Shown here in pieces: positions 44,671-56,300 of a stretch of DNA of 64,000 bases. This DNA comes from Asterias amurensis. Lineage: Eukaryota > Echinodermata > Asteroidea > Forcipulatida > Asteriidae. The first letter of the stretch is position 1. Each line of letters begins with the position of its first letter. The position numbers were made by a program, and so were the translations under genes. The stretch spans positions 17,946,450 to 18,010,449 of the forward strand of contig NC_092648.1 of the NCBI RefSeq assembly GCF_032118995.1, in the 5' to 3' direction. Under the pieces are notes generated by a model. It worked only from the letters and a program-made list of their open reading frames with translations. It was not told the origin of the DNA and did not search any database.

Positions 44671-47037
44671 TTAGATACTTGGTGGGAATTTTATCTCTTC
44701 GGGTTCTATTATGCTCAATTTACCGTATATCATAAGGTTCAAAATGTCCATCCTTATTGTTTTCTTCCTTGCCTCGGCGTTGAATTCTCGAGAAGCGGGG
44801 GAATTCAGCAAATGGTTGACTAATGGATATAACCCAGTCAGAAATAACATAGAGAAAAGTTTGACAGTGGTAGATATATTAAGTACAGAGTCAGTCTCTC
44901 CCAGAAGTATGATCCAAAACACGGCCAATAAAATGATGCCGATGATTTGTAGCAATGTCTGACAAGCGTGCACCCTGACTGGCCGGTATTTTTCAACAAT
45001 CAGCCAAAACAACCAAAGCTCAATTGTCGGTATTCCGTTGGAATCATATTTGACGAGAGGGATCACAACTTCTTTTTCTTCAATAACACTCATTTCAATG
45101 GATCCATTTCCTCCATCTCCCAGACTCGTTTGATATTTTATCTCGCGCCTTGTCTGAACATCTGCCTCATCCATCAGGGCCTCTGCCTCCTTCATGACGT
45201 CACATAATAAGATGCAATATCCGTCGTAAAAACCCGTAATTGCATCGACTACGTACTTAGTCAAGAACAAAATTGCAATCATAATTGGGCCAACCTTGTC
45301 AGCATTTATCACAGTACCCATAAAAGTATACACAAGTACTTCTGAAACTATGTAAAAGTTCGTTGTCAACTTATATGTCCAAGCAATCACACCAATTATC
45401 CAATATGCAGACAATATCGCTATAGCAACTACACTAAAAGTGGAAATTTTTTCGACATGAACTTTCCCCAGGATAAATATTAGTATCATTGTTTTCAACA
45501 TAAAAAGTAAAGGTATAGTTTCTGTTCCAAAGTATACCAAGAGCAATAGGACACACGGAATATACAACAATACAATTAAAAACCTAAAGAGAATATCACG
45601 GATCCAGGTATGTTCAATATTGTCACCGATGCAGTTAATAATTTCCCTTGGCCAACTGAAAAACACTTGCTTCAACCACCCCAAACTAAGAATAATCTTT
45701 GCTCTACAACCAATCATGTCCTGTTCAAAGAAGTTTTGGAAACGGTGCTCAAATGAGAGTCTATCCGTAGAGATCGATTGCAACTCTTTATGTGTTCCGA
45801 TTTTGTTGTTAATACCGCTCCTCGTTAGTTGCGCTTTAATGCATATACACAGTATTTGAAAACAGAAGGTAAAACAAAAAAGGTTCATAATAACATAATA
45901 GACTGATTCTAAAAGGGGGTTAGTGAAGCTGAAACGATAAAGAGCGCTGTATCTCCTTGTATAGCTCTCTGTACTTAAAACAAAAAAATAGGGAACAAAT
46001 TCCATCACTATAAACACCCAAACGAACACTAAGCCCCTTATTATTAAAACCCAGATTTTGTTATTTCCCCAGTTACATAGGCTATATGTTAGCCCAATTG
46101 GGAGATCTGATACCAGTCTGAGCCTTTCGACCCCATTTTTATCTCTCTCTGGTGGATTTTTCTGGAGAAAAAATCTCACGGCCATTGGTGCAAACAGAGC
46201 CAAGATGAGGCCAAATACGCGGATCCAAGTTAGCCAGAATTTGGTACGCACCACTCTAACCTGGTCACCGCCTCTCTGCCAACAGTCATATGCACTTGTT
46301 TCTTCCATCAATCTGAGCGGGCTTGAATAATACAAATTATTGTCCGTCCCGTAATCCAGTTGTTTTTCAAGACATATTATCTCCTCGCCATCATCACCCA
46401 CTTCAGCCTGACGTGTGTCATTTTCTCCTTTCGTCATGTCTTGTAGAAGTCCTTTGATCTCTTCGAGTGTGTCTTCATCGGTTGAATTTGGTTCGTTGCA
46501 AACAGAAAATGCATTTATTTTCACTGTTAAGGAGAATACACCATGACTTAATGTTGTCAACGATATCACGTTGAAATCGAAGGGAGCACCAAGTAAAAGT
46601 TTCCCCCTACCTCCTTTGGACCACACCCAAGTCAGTGGATCAATAATGTCTCCAATGTCCTCCAAGTAGGTTGAGGAAGGGTCATCAAACTCAACGTTTA
46701 TGAAATCAAGCTTTAGATAAACGAAAATGGCGCCCTCTTTTACAAGTCTGTTGAACTCTTTCACTGGATGAAACGACTCGGAGGTGAATATGGAGAAGTT
46801 GCAATATGGCGGTGAAAAGTCGTAATATGGCGGCAAAGTGCTATTTGTAAAAGAGGAATTGCGTTTCACCAAATCCCTTCCATCGTTCTCATTATCTCCA
46901 CCAAATGCCGGTCTGGCGACCGACTGACGAGCGAGTGCAACCAGAGCAAGAAGTACGACCAACTTGAAGAAAGTCATGCCGGTTATATTTCTTGCTCTGT
47001 TGCACATGCTGGATTCCCTCTGGATCAATACATCCAT
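44671..47037 (-). CDS. Intronless multi-pass membrane protein with large N-terminal ectodomain, unrecognised family
   Basis: One uninterrupted frame gives 788 residues from the ATG at 47037. Other starts are the ATGs at 47007 and 46977; the last (GGC before ATG) puts a signal peptide, MTFFKLVVLLALVALA, at the very N terminus and may be the true start. The frame is open further upstream but holds no ATG. Numbering from 47037: ectodomain about 43-266 with five N-glycosylation sequons and cysteines near 79, 180, 222 and 252; membrane spans near 269-291, 327-355, 376-401, 483-503, 507-528, 533-553, 563-581, 583-611, 693-713 and 723-743; hydrophilic loops about 402-480 and 612-690. The sequence SAYDCW lies just before the first span. 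I recognise no family, no pore or GPCR signature and no enzyme motif. A transporter, channel or receptor are all possible. The lack of introns beside multi-exon neighbours suggests a lineage-specific or retro-derived gene. Confidence 0.88.
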   Translation of the reverse strand: MDVLIQRESSMCNRARNITGMTFFKLVVLLALVALARQSVARPAFGGDNENDGRDLVKRNSSFTNSTLPPYYDFSPPYCNFSIFTSESFHPVKEFNRLVKEGAIFVYLKLDFINVEFDDPSSTYLEDIGDIIDPLTWVWSKGGRGKLLLGAPFDFNVISLTTLSHGVFSLTVKINAFSVCNEPNSTDEDTLEEIKGLLQDMTKGENDTRQAEVGDDGEEIICLEKQLDYGTDNNLYYSSPLRLMEETSAYDCWQRGGDQVRVVRTKFWLTWIRVFGLILALFAPMAVRFFLQKNPPERDKNGVERLRLVSDLPIGLTYSLCNWGNNKIWVLIIRGLVFVWVFIVMEFVPYFFVLSTESYTRRYSALYRFSFTNPLLESVYYVIMNLFCFTFCFQILCICIKAQLTRSGINNKIGTHKELQSISTDRLSFEHRFQNFFEQDMIGCRAKIILSLGWLKQVFFSWPREIINCIGDNIEHTWIRDILFRFLIVLLYIPCVLLLLVYFGTETIPLLFMLKTMILIFILGKVHVEKISTFSVVAIAILSAYWIIGVIAWTYKLTTNFYIVSEVLVYTFMGTVINADKVGPIMIAILFLTKYVVDAITGFYDGYCILLCDVMKEAEALMDEADVQTRREIKYQTSLGDGGNGSIEMSVIEEKEVVIPLVKYDSNGIPTIELWLFWLIVEKYRPVRVHACQTLLQIIGIILLAVFWIILLGETDSVLNISTTVKLFSMLFLTGLYPLVNHLLNSPASREFNAEARKKTIRMDILNLMIYGKLSIIEPEEIKFPPSI

Positions 47038-48557
47038 CTTTAAAATCGTAGTTTGATAATGAAGAAATTCAACGATGATCGTCGACAAGAATGTTCAAAA
47101 TCCGACAGTATGGTTGTGAACCAGTAACTGTTGTGAACGGATGTCATCTGATCTTTGAGTCTAAATACACGACTGCGAAAATGTAATCACTTAAGGAACT
47201 CAAAATCAAATGACATTATTGAATTACATTTCTAGCTGCGCCACAACATGTCACGAGTCTACGTGCCAACAAAACATTGGATTGATAGTTAGGGGTGCAC
47301 TTGGCGGGACATTTTGGGCGGGGCGTTGACTGAATGGCATATCGATGTTGTTTTTGTGAGTATTCAAACAACATGAAAGGAAGAAGGGGGAATATCAGCA
47401 CCACGAACTCAAGCTGGCTTGACAAATTAGTTTACCAACTCAACTCGAATACAAAAAGGTGCAAAGATTTAAACATTTGCCTTTTGAAATTGATTTAGTA
47501 TAAACACAGGGCCTACCAAAGTAGGTCTACCTCCCACACGGAGAACATTATCTTGCATGCACTTTGGTCAAGTGTTTTGTTTTTCTCATGTCAAACATAG
47601 CCATCGAACTGAAAACATTATCTGTAAATCAAATATTTTATGACAACCATTTACACACCTAAAAAAGGTCTTAAAACGGAGGAAAGTCTGAAAGCCCCCC
47701 CCCCCACCCTTTGGTTCGGGTCAAGGAAGTAAACAAAACATAACAATATTATGGTCATCCCCCACGGCCAGTGTTTGTCAATATAAGAAAGACCAGTAAC
47801 ATTATTTTATAAACGTTTGGTAATTGGAACCCACTAGTTTTTTTGCTGTTCTCAATCCTATGCAATAATGTTGTCGATATATGCCATAACAATGCATAAA
47901 CTATGAACATTTCTTTCAAAAGGAGGTAGCGGTTTTTGAGATTGCCGAAAATCTTGAGTGGTTATGTCCACGAAGGACGAATAATCTGCAATAATTGGAC
48001 TACCAAATCTGACAAACGTGACTGTCAGTCAAGTTTCTCAGATATAAATTTGAGGCTGGATACATTTGTCCATAACCGTAAGAGGCCTATAGGCCTATTC
48101 ATAGGCCTACTCCGAATTGAAATCTTTCTCAAATGCATTATACTGTCTAGTCTAAAACTGCTATCTTACAAAGTAAGTCTTTATTAAAATAATGTGCCTG
48201 ACAATGACCAACTTTTCAATAATATTTATATAAAAAAACCTAGCGGAAAAAGTTTGCTTTACATATACCAATACGAGGTAATGAAGCAAAACGAACAATA
48301 AGTGTAATAAGGAAGCCAGAATATAAATGAAATGTACATGAGGAAACGCCTCTCACAAGTTCAAGCGCCAGTAAGGAGCTTATTGCTAGATAAAGCCCGG
48401 TTCATAGTTCAGCACAGGCAGCCCATGCGGCCCATGCGGCCCATGCGGCGACTGCCGTCGCAGCACGAGTCAACTGACGCGATTTATTCATTGCAATTTT
48501 TTAGACTACTGAAATATACCTGTTGGAAAGAAACATGGTGGAATTGCAAGTTGACCA

Positions 48558-48722
48558 GGGGTGGATTTCACAAAGGTAGTCCTAACTTAGGACTAATGCT
48601 AAGAGATAGGACCAGTCCTAAGTTAGGTTGGGTTACTGGTCCTAACTTAGGACCAGTCCTATCTCTTAGCATTGCCTAGGACTAGTCCTAAGTTAGGACT
48701 ACCTTTGTGAAATCCAACCCCG
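48558..48722. mobile_element. Fold-back element family C
   Basis: GGGTGGATTTCACAAAG at one end and CTTTGTGAAATCCA at the other, with long internal complementarity through TCCTAACTTAGGA blocks. Confidence 0.88.
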
Positions 48723-49579
48723 AGCTACATAAAGTTTCAAACAAGATGGCGCTGTTTGGGCCGTCCATGAAAGTTTTGAGCACGAAGCAATACATTCTGG
48801 TAAAATGTTGAAAGTTTCTGTGCACAGCCTCACAGGAACTTCTTTCTGTCATATTGATGTTGATTCCCTTCGGCCTCCATTAAGAATTGTCCACCTCCTG
48901 AACCTAAAGTCCTGCTTAATCATGACACCAAAGAACCACACAATTCATTTGAAATTGTCTTGATACTCTTTTTGAGTGCTTTTCCATTATTTATTCAATG
49001 CACTTGAATATACAGCTGAGTTGACCAGATATACAGATAATTGTATACAGAATAAAAATTTATACACACAGACCGCGTGGCTTACTGTTAATTTTTACAT
49101 CAATTTAAAAGAAACACATCAAGTACTTCTTATTGTTAACATTTTAAACATTATTTAAGGCGAGACATTTTGGAATTTGTTTTGTTCATTCTTTCTGTGG
49201 TTTTTCCCACGAAACTGGAACATCTGCAATAGTACTTGAAAATTCTGTTTACTTTTCATTCTGCCTCGGGCAACGGTTCTCAAAAAGGATCAGAAAGTCG
49301 CCTTTACTCCCAAAAGGGGCTTACTGTGGCATGCCTGTCAAAATGATGGTGGAGTCCCTTTTTGTCAATGTGAGCTCCAGCTCCATGCTAAGAGGAATTG
49401 CTAGACCATCACGTCATGTTGTGGCTGATCCCTCCTGTATGACAGAGAGGGCCGACTATTTCAGCATTCCACTCGTAATCCCCTTCTGTCCCCCCCAAAA
49501 TAAATGGATCACAAGCTCTTCTGCTGCACCCATACTCGATAAAGATGAAATAGGGCTGTAACTGGGCATATGGGGCCCC

Positions 49580-49965
49580 TTAAGGCACTAGACACCTTTG
49601 GTAATTGTCAAAGACCAGTACTATTCTCACTTGGTGTATCCAAACATAATTTTGTATGCATAAAATACAAAACCTGTGAAAGTTTTGGCTCAATATTGGT
49701 CATCAAAATTGCAAGAGAATAGTGAAAGAAAAAACACACACCCGTGTTGCATTACTTTATGTTCTTTCAGATGCATAATAAAAGCTTCAGCTCATTTTTC
49801 TTTTATATCTGAGTGGAAATGACCACTTTCTCAAAAATTGTGTTACTTCAGAGGGAGCCGTTTCTCACAATGTTTTATAATATCAACAGCTCTCCATTGC
49901 TTGTTACCAAGTAAATTATGCTAAAAGTTATTTTGAGTAATTTTCAAAAGTGTCCAGTGTTTTAA
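49580..49965. mobile_element. MITE family A, diverged copy
   Basis: TTAA flanks with AGGCACTAGACACCTTTG and GTGTCCAGTG ends; internal blocks match the 4464 copy. Confidence 0.8.
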
Positions 49966-52041
49966 AGGCTCTTAAAAAGGGGTCTGGCAGTGATTTCAGA
50001 AATGCACAAAGCATTGAGTGAAATAATGATTTGATTTTTTTTTTGCTGGTTGGGTTAGATAGGCCTATATAGTATTTAGTTGGCACAAACAGTTACCTCT
50101 TAACACAGCATGTTAAGTTTTTGTTATAACTTCGAAATATTTTGTTCAAATCTAGTTGTTTTCCCCATTTTGGAGTGAAGATCCAAATGTGTTTCATAAA
50201 ACTACGGGCAGACAATTTTCTCATCACAGATTAAGTTGGGATTAGCAGAAACTGAAATTTAAATATTGTTTGGTGGGACCCATAGTTTAAAACAACGAAA
50301 TATTAATTGCTTAGTAATTATTAACTCTCAAACTACTTCATAAAGTTATTGAGCCTGTTTGATTGAAGCTTAAGCAGCCTTAACTTAAAGCAATTTACAT
50401 GAACCTTTCTTAAGAACCTTGTTTCAACAAATTACGACAGTTCGTTTTCCCCTCTCATAGCTTATAAGCGTAAAATTGACATTAATTATATTATGTGAAT
50501 ACAAAACTAAAAATATTCTCAATGTTCAATTCAAGAAATATTTACATTCATTACAAAACAGTCGTGGGACTAGACCAATGTAGGACTTTAAACATGATAT
50601 TATGTTTACTCAAACAAATATCAGAGACAGATGGGTAAACAAATAACTAATTTCTCAAAAACAAAATGATAAAGATGAAAGTTCAAGCAGCCAGCCTCAT
50701 TTCATTACATCGGAAAAAAAAGCTTCAAAAATTTGCAAAGTATCAGCTCAGAGTAAAAGTTATTTGAATGTTACCAGAAACGGAGAGTTGACGAAATAAG
50801 TGGACAAATGTCTCAAAATCTTAAATGATAGAAGGTGATATAACTCCAAGGCAGATGAATAGAAACACTTAGAGGTAGGGTCATGTTTTTGTCAACAAAA
50901 TTATTAAGACAGATACAGCAAAAGATACATGTGATCATTTAAGCTGAATGCAGTGTCTTTATATAGGCCTAGTTATTGAGAAAACAGCAAATAACTGTCA
51001 AGGTATTTTCTTCATGAATTTTTATCAAGACCGTACAATCCATCCACATGTAGCGTGGTGGCAGGAATGTACTACCGCAACTATGGCTGCAGCATAAGTA
51101 GCAAAGCAGACACCAACCTTCAGAAATCTGAGAAACGCTTAGCATGAATCGTTTCTAAGATTCAAACATTGTTTTCTAATCAAAGGGGGGTATTTCAGAC
51201 AAAATAATTCAAAGGATGCTTAGGGCTTTACAACTGCCATCTTTATGACAGGTAAGCTTTCAGATAGGACTTACACAATTCTTGATGTCAGGGTTATTTA
51301 CCGAAGTTTGACCCTACCTTAAAGTTTCCTTTGTTTTTTTAACTTTAGGATTGAATGTCACCTTTTGTTAAATAACCATCAACATTGATGATCCCATTGT
51401 GCCTTCATCTTAAAATACATTTAAAAACACTGAACCATGCACACATCCTAAAAGCAGTCTTAAAACAGATTTTACTTCATGCAACAAAGTAAAAAAAAAA
51501 TAGTAAATAATTATCACCTGAAAAACTAATGAATACTGAGAAATAACACTGAGTTAAGTATTGAATAGCAAACTATTATGTTATAGTTTAAGCATTGCAG
51601 ATCAATGGTTTGACTCCATTTTGTTTGTTTTTAAATAAAAGCTCATTGCAGTAAACCAGTTCATCACACCCGGCCCATTATTATTGCCCTATTCACCATT
51701 CTCTCTGATGATGAAATACCCTCGCCCCGAATTAGATGGAGAACTATTTAAGGGAGTTGTAAAATGTTTTGTGAACCTCCTGTGGGTTGGGCTGCTGGGA
51801 CTGTAGCTACCCAAACGCTGACCTATTGCCACATGACTGATGACACCTATTAAGAAATGGGTTTCGGGTTTGGGGAATATGTGCCTTTGAAAAAAGACAG
51901 GGGTACGATAATTAGACTGACTGTTTGACTGACACCTGGGAAGAAGGAATGCTGACATTTTAGCATACCGGATCCTAACAGGTTGATCAACAACCTTCAG
52001 TGGGTTATAAGGGGACGAAAAATGAGTTTTTATTGTTTATG

Positions 52042-52427
52042 TTAAAGGCAGTGGACACTATTGGTAATTACTCAAAATAATTATTAGCATAAAACCTTTC
52101 TTGGTGACGAGTAATGGGGAGAGGTTGATGATATAAAACATTGTGAGAAACGGCTCCCTCTGAAGTGCCATAGTTTTCGAGAAAGAAGTAATTTTTCACG
52201 AATTTGATTTCGAGACCTGATATTAAGAACTTGAGGTCTCAAAATCAACCATCTAAACGCACACAACTTCGTTTGACAAGGGTGTTTTTTTCCCCATTAA
52301 TATCTCCCAACTTCGATGACCGATTGAGCTCAAATTTTCACAAGTTAGTTATTTTATGCATATGTTGAGGTTCACCAACTGTGAAGGCTAGTCTTTGACA
52401 ATTACCAATAGTGTCCACTGCCTTTAA
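52042..52427. mobile_element. MITE family A, best-preserved copy
   Basis: TTAA-bounded, with perfect-looking termini AAAGGCAGTGGACACTATTG and complement. The middle carries GATTTCGAGACCT and an inverted partner. It is useful as the family reference. Confidence 0.92.
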
Positions 52428-52759
52428 ACCAAGGGCAAGACTAATTAGAAATAGTTGCACACTGGATCGAGATGTATTTATCAACAACTTCGGATTTAGA
52501 CCTAACCACTGGGCAAGATTGGTTAGGAAGCCTTTGAATTGACCCTGGTTAAAAAAATTATTTTAAGTATTCTTATTTTGGTTTTACTATTATGGTGGGT
52601 TGGGTTTATATGATTATGTTATGGATGATTACAAAATTTCTCTAAATTGCTGTAGACTACAAGTGTAGGCAAGTCGGTTTAAAAACAATTGTTGTAATTG
52701 TTGTAATTTTACAATAATATTCTTCAAACTCTGAAATCCAACAAACACAAGGTGTCCAG

Positions 52760-52892
52760 TGGTGGATTTCACAAAGAGTTACGACTAGTCTTATCTCCAG
52801 TTAGGACGAGTATGTACAAACTTAAAAATAACCCTAAGGTTTTAATAATATTGCATAGGACTATGTCCTAAGTTAGGACTAGTCCTAAGTGA
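52760..52892. mobile_element. Fold-back element family C, right end lost
   Basis: It starts GTGGATTTCACAAAGAGTTA; the expected closing repeat is missing after GACTAGTCCTAAGT. Confidence 0.75.
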
Positions 52893-53200
52893 AAGCAATG
52901 GTCCCAATACAAAATGATGACAAAAGTAATGCTGACTTGAGTTAAAAAAAAAAGTAAAAAAATAAAAGGCTAAACAATATACCTTGTTTTGCCAGATAGT
53001 AAATTGTGATCATCAGCATCCATACCTTTAGCTCACAGGCAACAGATGGTGTAATGATTTTTTGTGCCTCGGGGGGCTGAATACCAAACTTGGGATGAAT
53101 TAACAATCCCCTGAGTTTCTATATAAGAGTTGAAGACACCAACCTGTTCCCATCAATCCTAAGAGGCTAAGAGGGTTGTGGGGTGGGGGGGGGGTGGGGT

Positions 53201-53362
53201 TCAGACGTGGTCAGGTCCAAGGTTCCGATCACTAGGTGGATTGACCACCTTGAACATATCAATGTTGATGTTTTTAAGCTCGCAGTTGTCGTCCTCTTCT
53301 TCCGGGACTGAGTCGTACAAATCGTTGTGGTGTCTGGTGTTTGAATTATTCATAGCAGGAGG
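53201..53362 (-). CDS. Terminal cytoplasmic exon
   Basis: The acceptor is CTCCCACAG, phase 0, with 53 codons to the stop. The tail is acidic (PEEEDDNCE) with a tyrosine motif DLYDSV that could serve sorting or phosphorylation. Confidence 0.8.
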   Translation of the reverse strand, partial: PPAMNNSNTRHHNDLYDSVPEEEDDNCELKNINIDMFKVVNPPSDRNLGPDHV

Positions 53363-56300
53363 CTGTGGGAGAGTGAGTATAGAGAGAGAGAAATGGAATA
53401 ACTCATCATAAAACACATCAGGAGGAAATGAGCCGTGAACATTTGAACTTGGGAGTCAGAAGAGCATATTATTGTACTTCAGGTGTAATGTGTTTAGCAT
53501 TCCTATCTCATGAATCACCTTTGGAAAAAAAGCATTGGCTCTTGGACCAAGCCGAGATATGTGCAAAAATGGAATTTCAATTCGAGTGTGTCAATTTCCA
53601 CACACAATTATTCACTGAAGAGGTGAAAGTTGCTTAAGTTTAGTACCTATTTCACACAAATAAAAACAAACTACGAGCAAAAGAGAAACCCCAAACAGGC
53701 ATGCTGGCCCCCACTAAATGACCTGGGGTGGATTTCACAAAAAGTTAAGACTAGTCTTATCTCGAGTTGGACAAGTTACTCATTCCAACTTAAGCCTCAA
53801 GTTCCTAATATCTCCTAGGACTAGTCCTAACTCTTTGTGAAATTGACCCCAGGGACTCTTGATCACACATCAGAATAAAACAAAGAAACAAAGACACTGT
53901 AAAAATACAAAATCAACAGTAGATAGCATGGAGGCAAGGTTAAGGATAAGCCATTTCTTGTAGCAACTTGCCTTGGAAATACAATTAATATACAAAACCA
54001 GAACTTGGGCAGACAAAAACAACAGAGCAAATTAATAAGAAGTTAAGCAGCCCTACATGGAGTTGCGCCATGTATCTTTGCTTGGTTCATCAGATTATAA
54101 AAAAAAAAAAAAAAAAAAAAAAGATAAATGATGAGAGGAAAGGACTGAATTTGGATTTTACCTCTTCTTTTGATTCTCGACCCCGAAACTGCCCCAAAGA
54201 TGTCTTCTCTGATCGTTTTCGATGGACCTGAAACAAACAAATTGACAATCGATGAATTTATTAACGCAAACTGATAGCAGTTTATCATTACAAACCCTGT
54301 AGGCCTACCTAGTCTATACTATACAAGGAGCTTTCTCATTGAGACGATAAGGGCATAGGCCTACCGATCAAAACATCAAGTTGAAACCAATGGTTCTTTT
54401 CAAAACCACCCAAACTCATTTATAAAGAGATTATTATTACATGCATAACCGCAAACCTTACAATATCGTATTTCCACCATGCAAAGTTTCAAATCAAATC
54501 CTACTGATGAACTTGTTGTAATTCTACATCAAATAAAATGGCTTTAAATTGTTTTCTTAAAATCCACAGAAAAGGTAACCCACGTTTTTTATTTGTACTA
54601 CTCTTTTTTTTCTTTTTCGTTTGAGTTTTGTCACAGTCCATTTATGTACAACAATTCAGCATGCTTTCCCCGTGAGACCAAACTTTCCCTCAGCTGAACT
54701 TGTGTTTACCCTTGGGTGTCTGTAACTCATCAGCTTCACACTGTCAAAGGCAAAAAAAAACAAAAAAACTACCCGAAATAGAGTTTCTTACAGCATTTAC
54801 AGGTCACTTAAGCTGTGAACCCTTAAAACTAAAGCCCAGAGGCAAGGTTGGGCTAGGGTGATGTGACCAAAAAGGAACATGGGATCAGACTCTAAGCCTT
54901 TTAACGTTTCGGCGTTGGGTTTCTACGGTTGAAACCTTATCCAGGTAGTGGCAATATTACTCTGTTTACACAAAAAGGGCTTTGTTAGGCCAGGTCTACT
55001 TTTTCGGGGCTACTTTAAAGTTTTCCCGACCCATCAACAAAACAGTTTCCATAAACAAAATGATTGGGGTCTAAAGAGCAAAAAATCCAGACAAAACAAA
55101 ATGGTTTTGCATTCATTCATCCATAGCAAATCTTGTTTGTGGTATAAAATAAAACAACTTTGGAGTAATTTGATATGGGTGTTGATGGTTTTTATTTTCA
55201 CTACTTGGTATCTGCATTCCTGATGAGGTCATGAAGAATGAAAGCATTTGAAAGAAAGCAGTTCAGAAACTTGAGAGAGATCCAGTTTAGTATATTTAGT
55301 AAACATTTGTATGAAGTAAAGTAAACATAACAACCTCATAAAAATCAAAGATTTGTTTTCTGCTTATTGCAGAATGATAAAAAGACTTGATTGGTAGTTA
55401 TGAAAAAATAAAAACCCAGATTAGTTTCAATGTATACCTCGCTGAGTAATAACAAGATTGATATGTTAGATGGTAACTTCTACTAACTTTTTTGTTACAT
55501 ATACCAATGTTTTTTAATCAAGAAACCTTAAAGTGACACATTTGTTTTTATGAAAACACCACCCAACTTATATTTTATCAGTCATTTTGTACTTATTTCT
55601 TCAATTATTTGGATTGTTTTGAACTTGCAGTTGTGATTGTGAGCAAATGCGATTTGTTTGTTCTTTTATTATTATTATTTATTGATAATTTTTTTTACTT
55701 GAGGATTGGCACTTATCTTCCTAATGCTGCTTTCAGATTGAAACTAATCATAATTAAAAAGGAAGGTTTTCAATCTTGCACTATAGCCTAAGGCAATTGT
55801 TTTGAAGTCGGCTACATTATAAGCGAGGTTCTTAAATCATACTTACTATAATAACAACAGTTCCGATGATAACTGCCATGATTAGAAGTACACTGACCAG
55901 TACACAGACGACTACCAAAGTGACGTTACTAATAACTGGGGCACCAGGCTCCTCAGTTGGTGTCTCTACTTTCTCCAACATGACCGAGGATTTGTCAACA
56001 AAGAGCGACGTTCCTTTGTAGCGAAAATAGAATGTCTCTGATTCAAGCTGGAGAAACAAGAAGGAAAATGAAAGCAATAAATGTTGGTCAAACTTGGAAA
56101 TACATATTTTCTTTCTGTTGTCTTTGATTATTTGAGACTTAGACTTTAGACCTTTTGCGTGCAGTTAAACACAATCATAGAACATTTTTACATTTTTTTG
56201 AATCTCAAAATTACAGACCATAAGGTATGATTTGCCCCTGAAAAGGTAGACAATTTGATAAAGTAACAATTGAGCGACGATACCCTTGGAACCGCAAAAA

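Larger units (their letters stand above)
47038..53200. other. Gap between the multi-pass gene and the receptor gene
   Basis: Family A and C elements, triple CCCATGCGG near 48421 and long AT-rich tracts. A frame at 51689-51958 (minus, 89 codons) lacks recognisable features and splice context. Confidence 0.55.

Noticed and set aside
54162..54227. Exon reading GPSKTIRED, similar to the GPSKRAQ start of TSNAX exon 2
   Set aside because: The other frame matches both neighbours of the receptor gene in phase and gives the expected basic flank; TSNAX has its own start exon at 41036.
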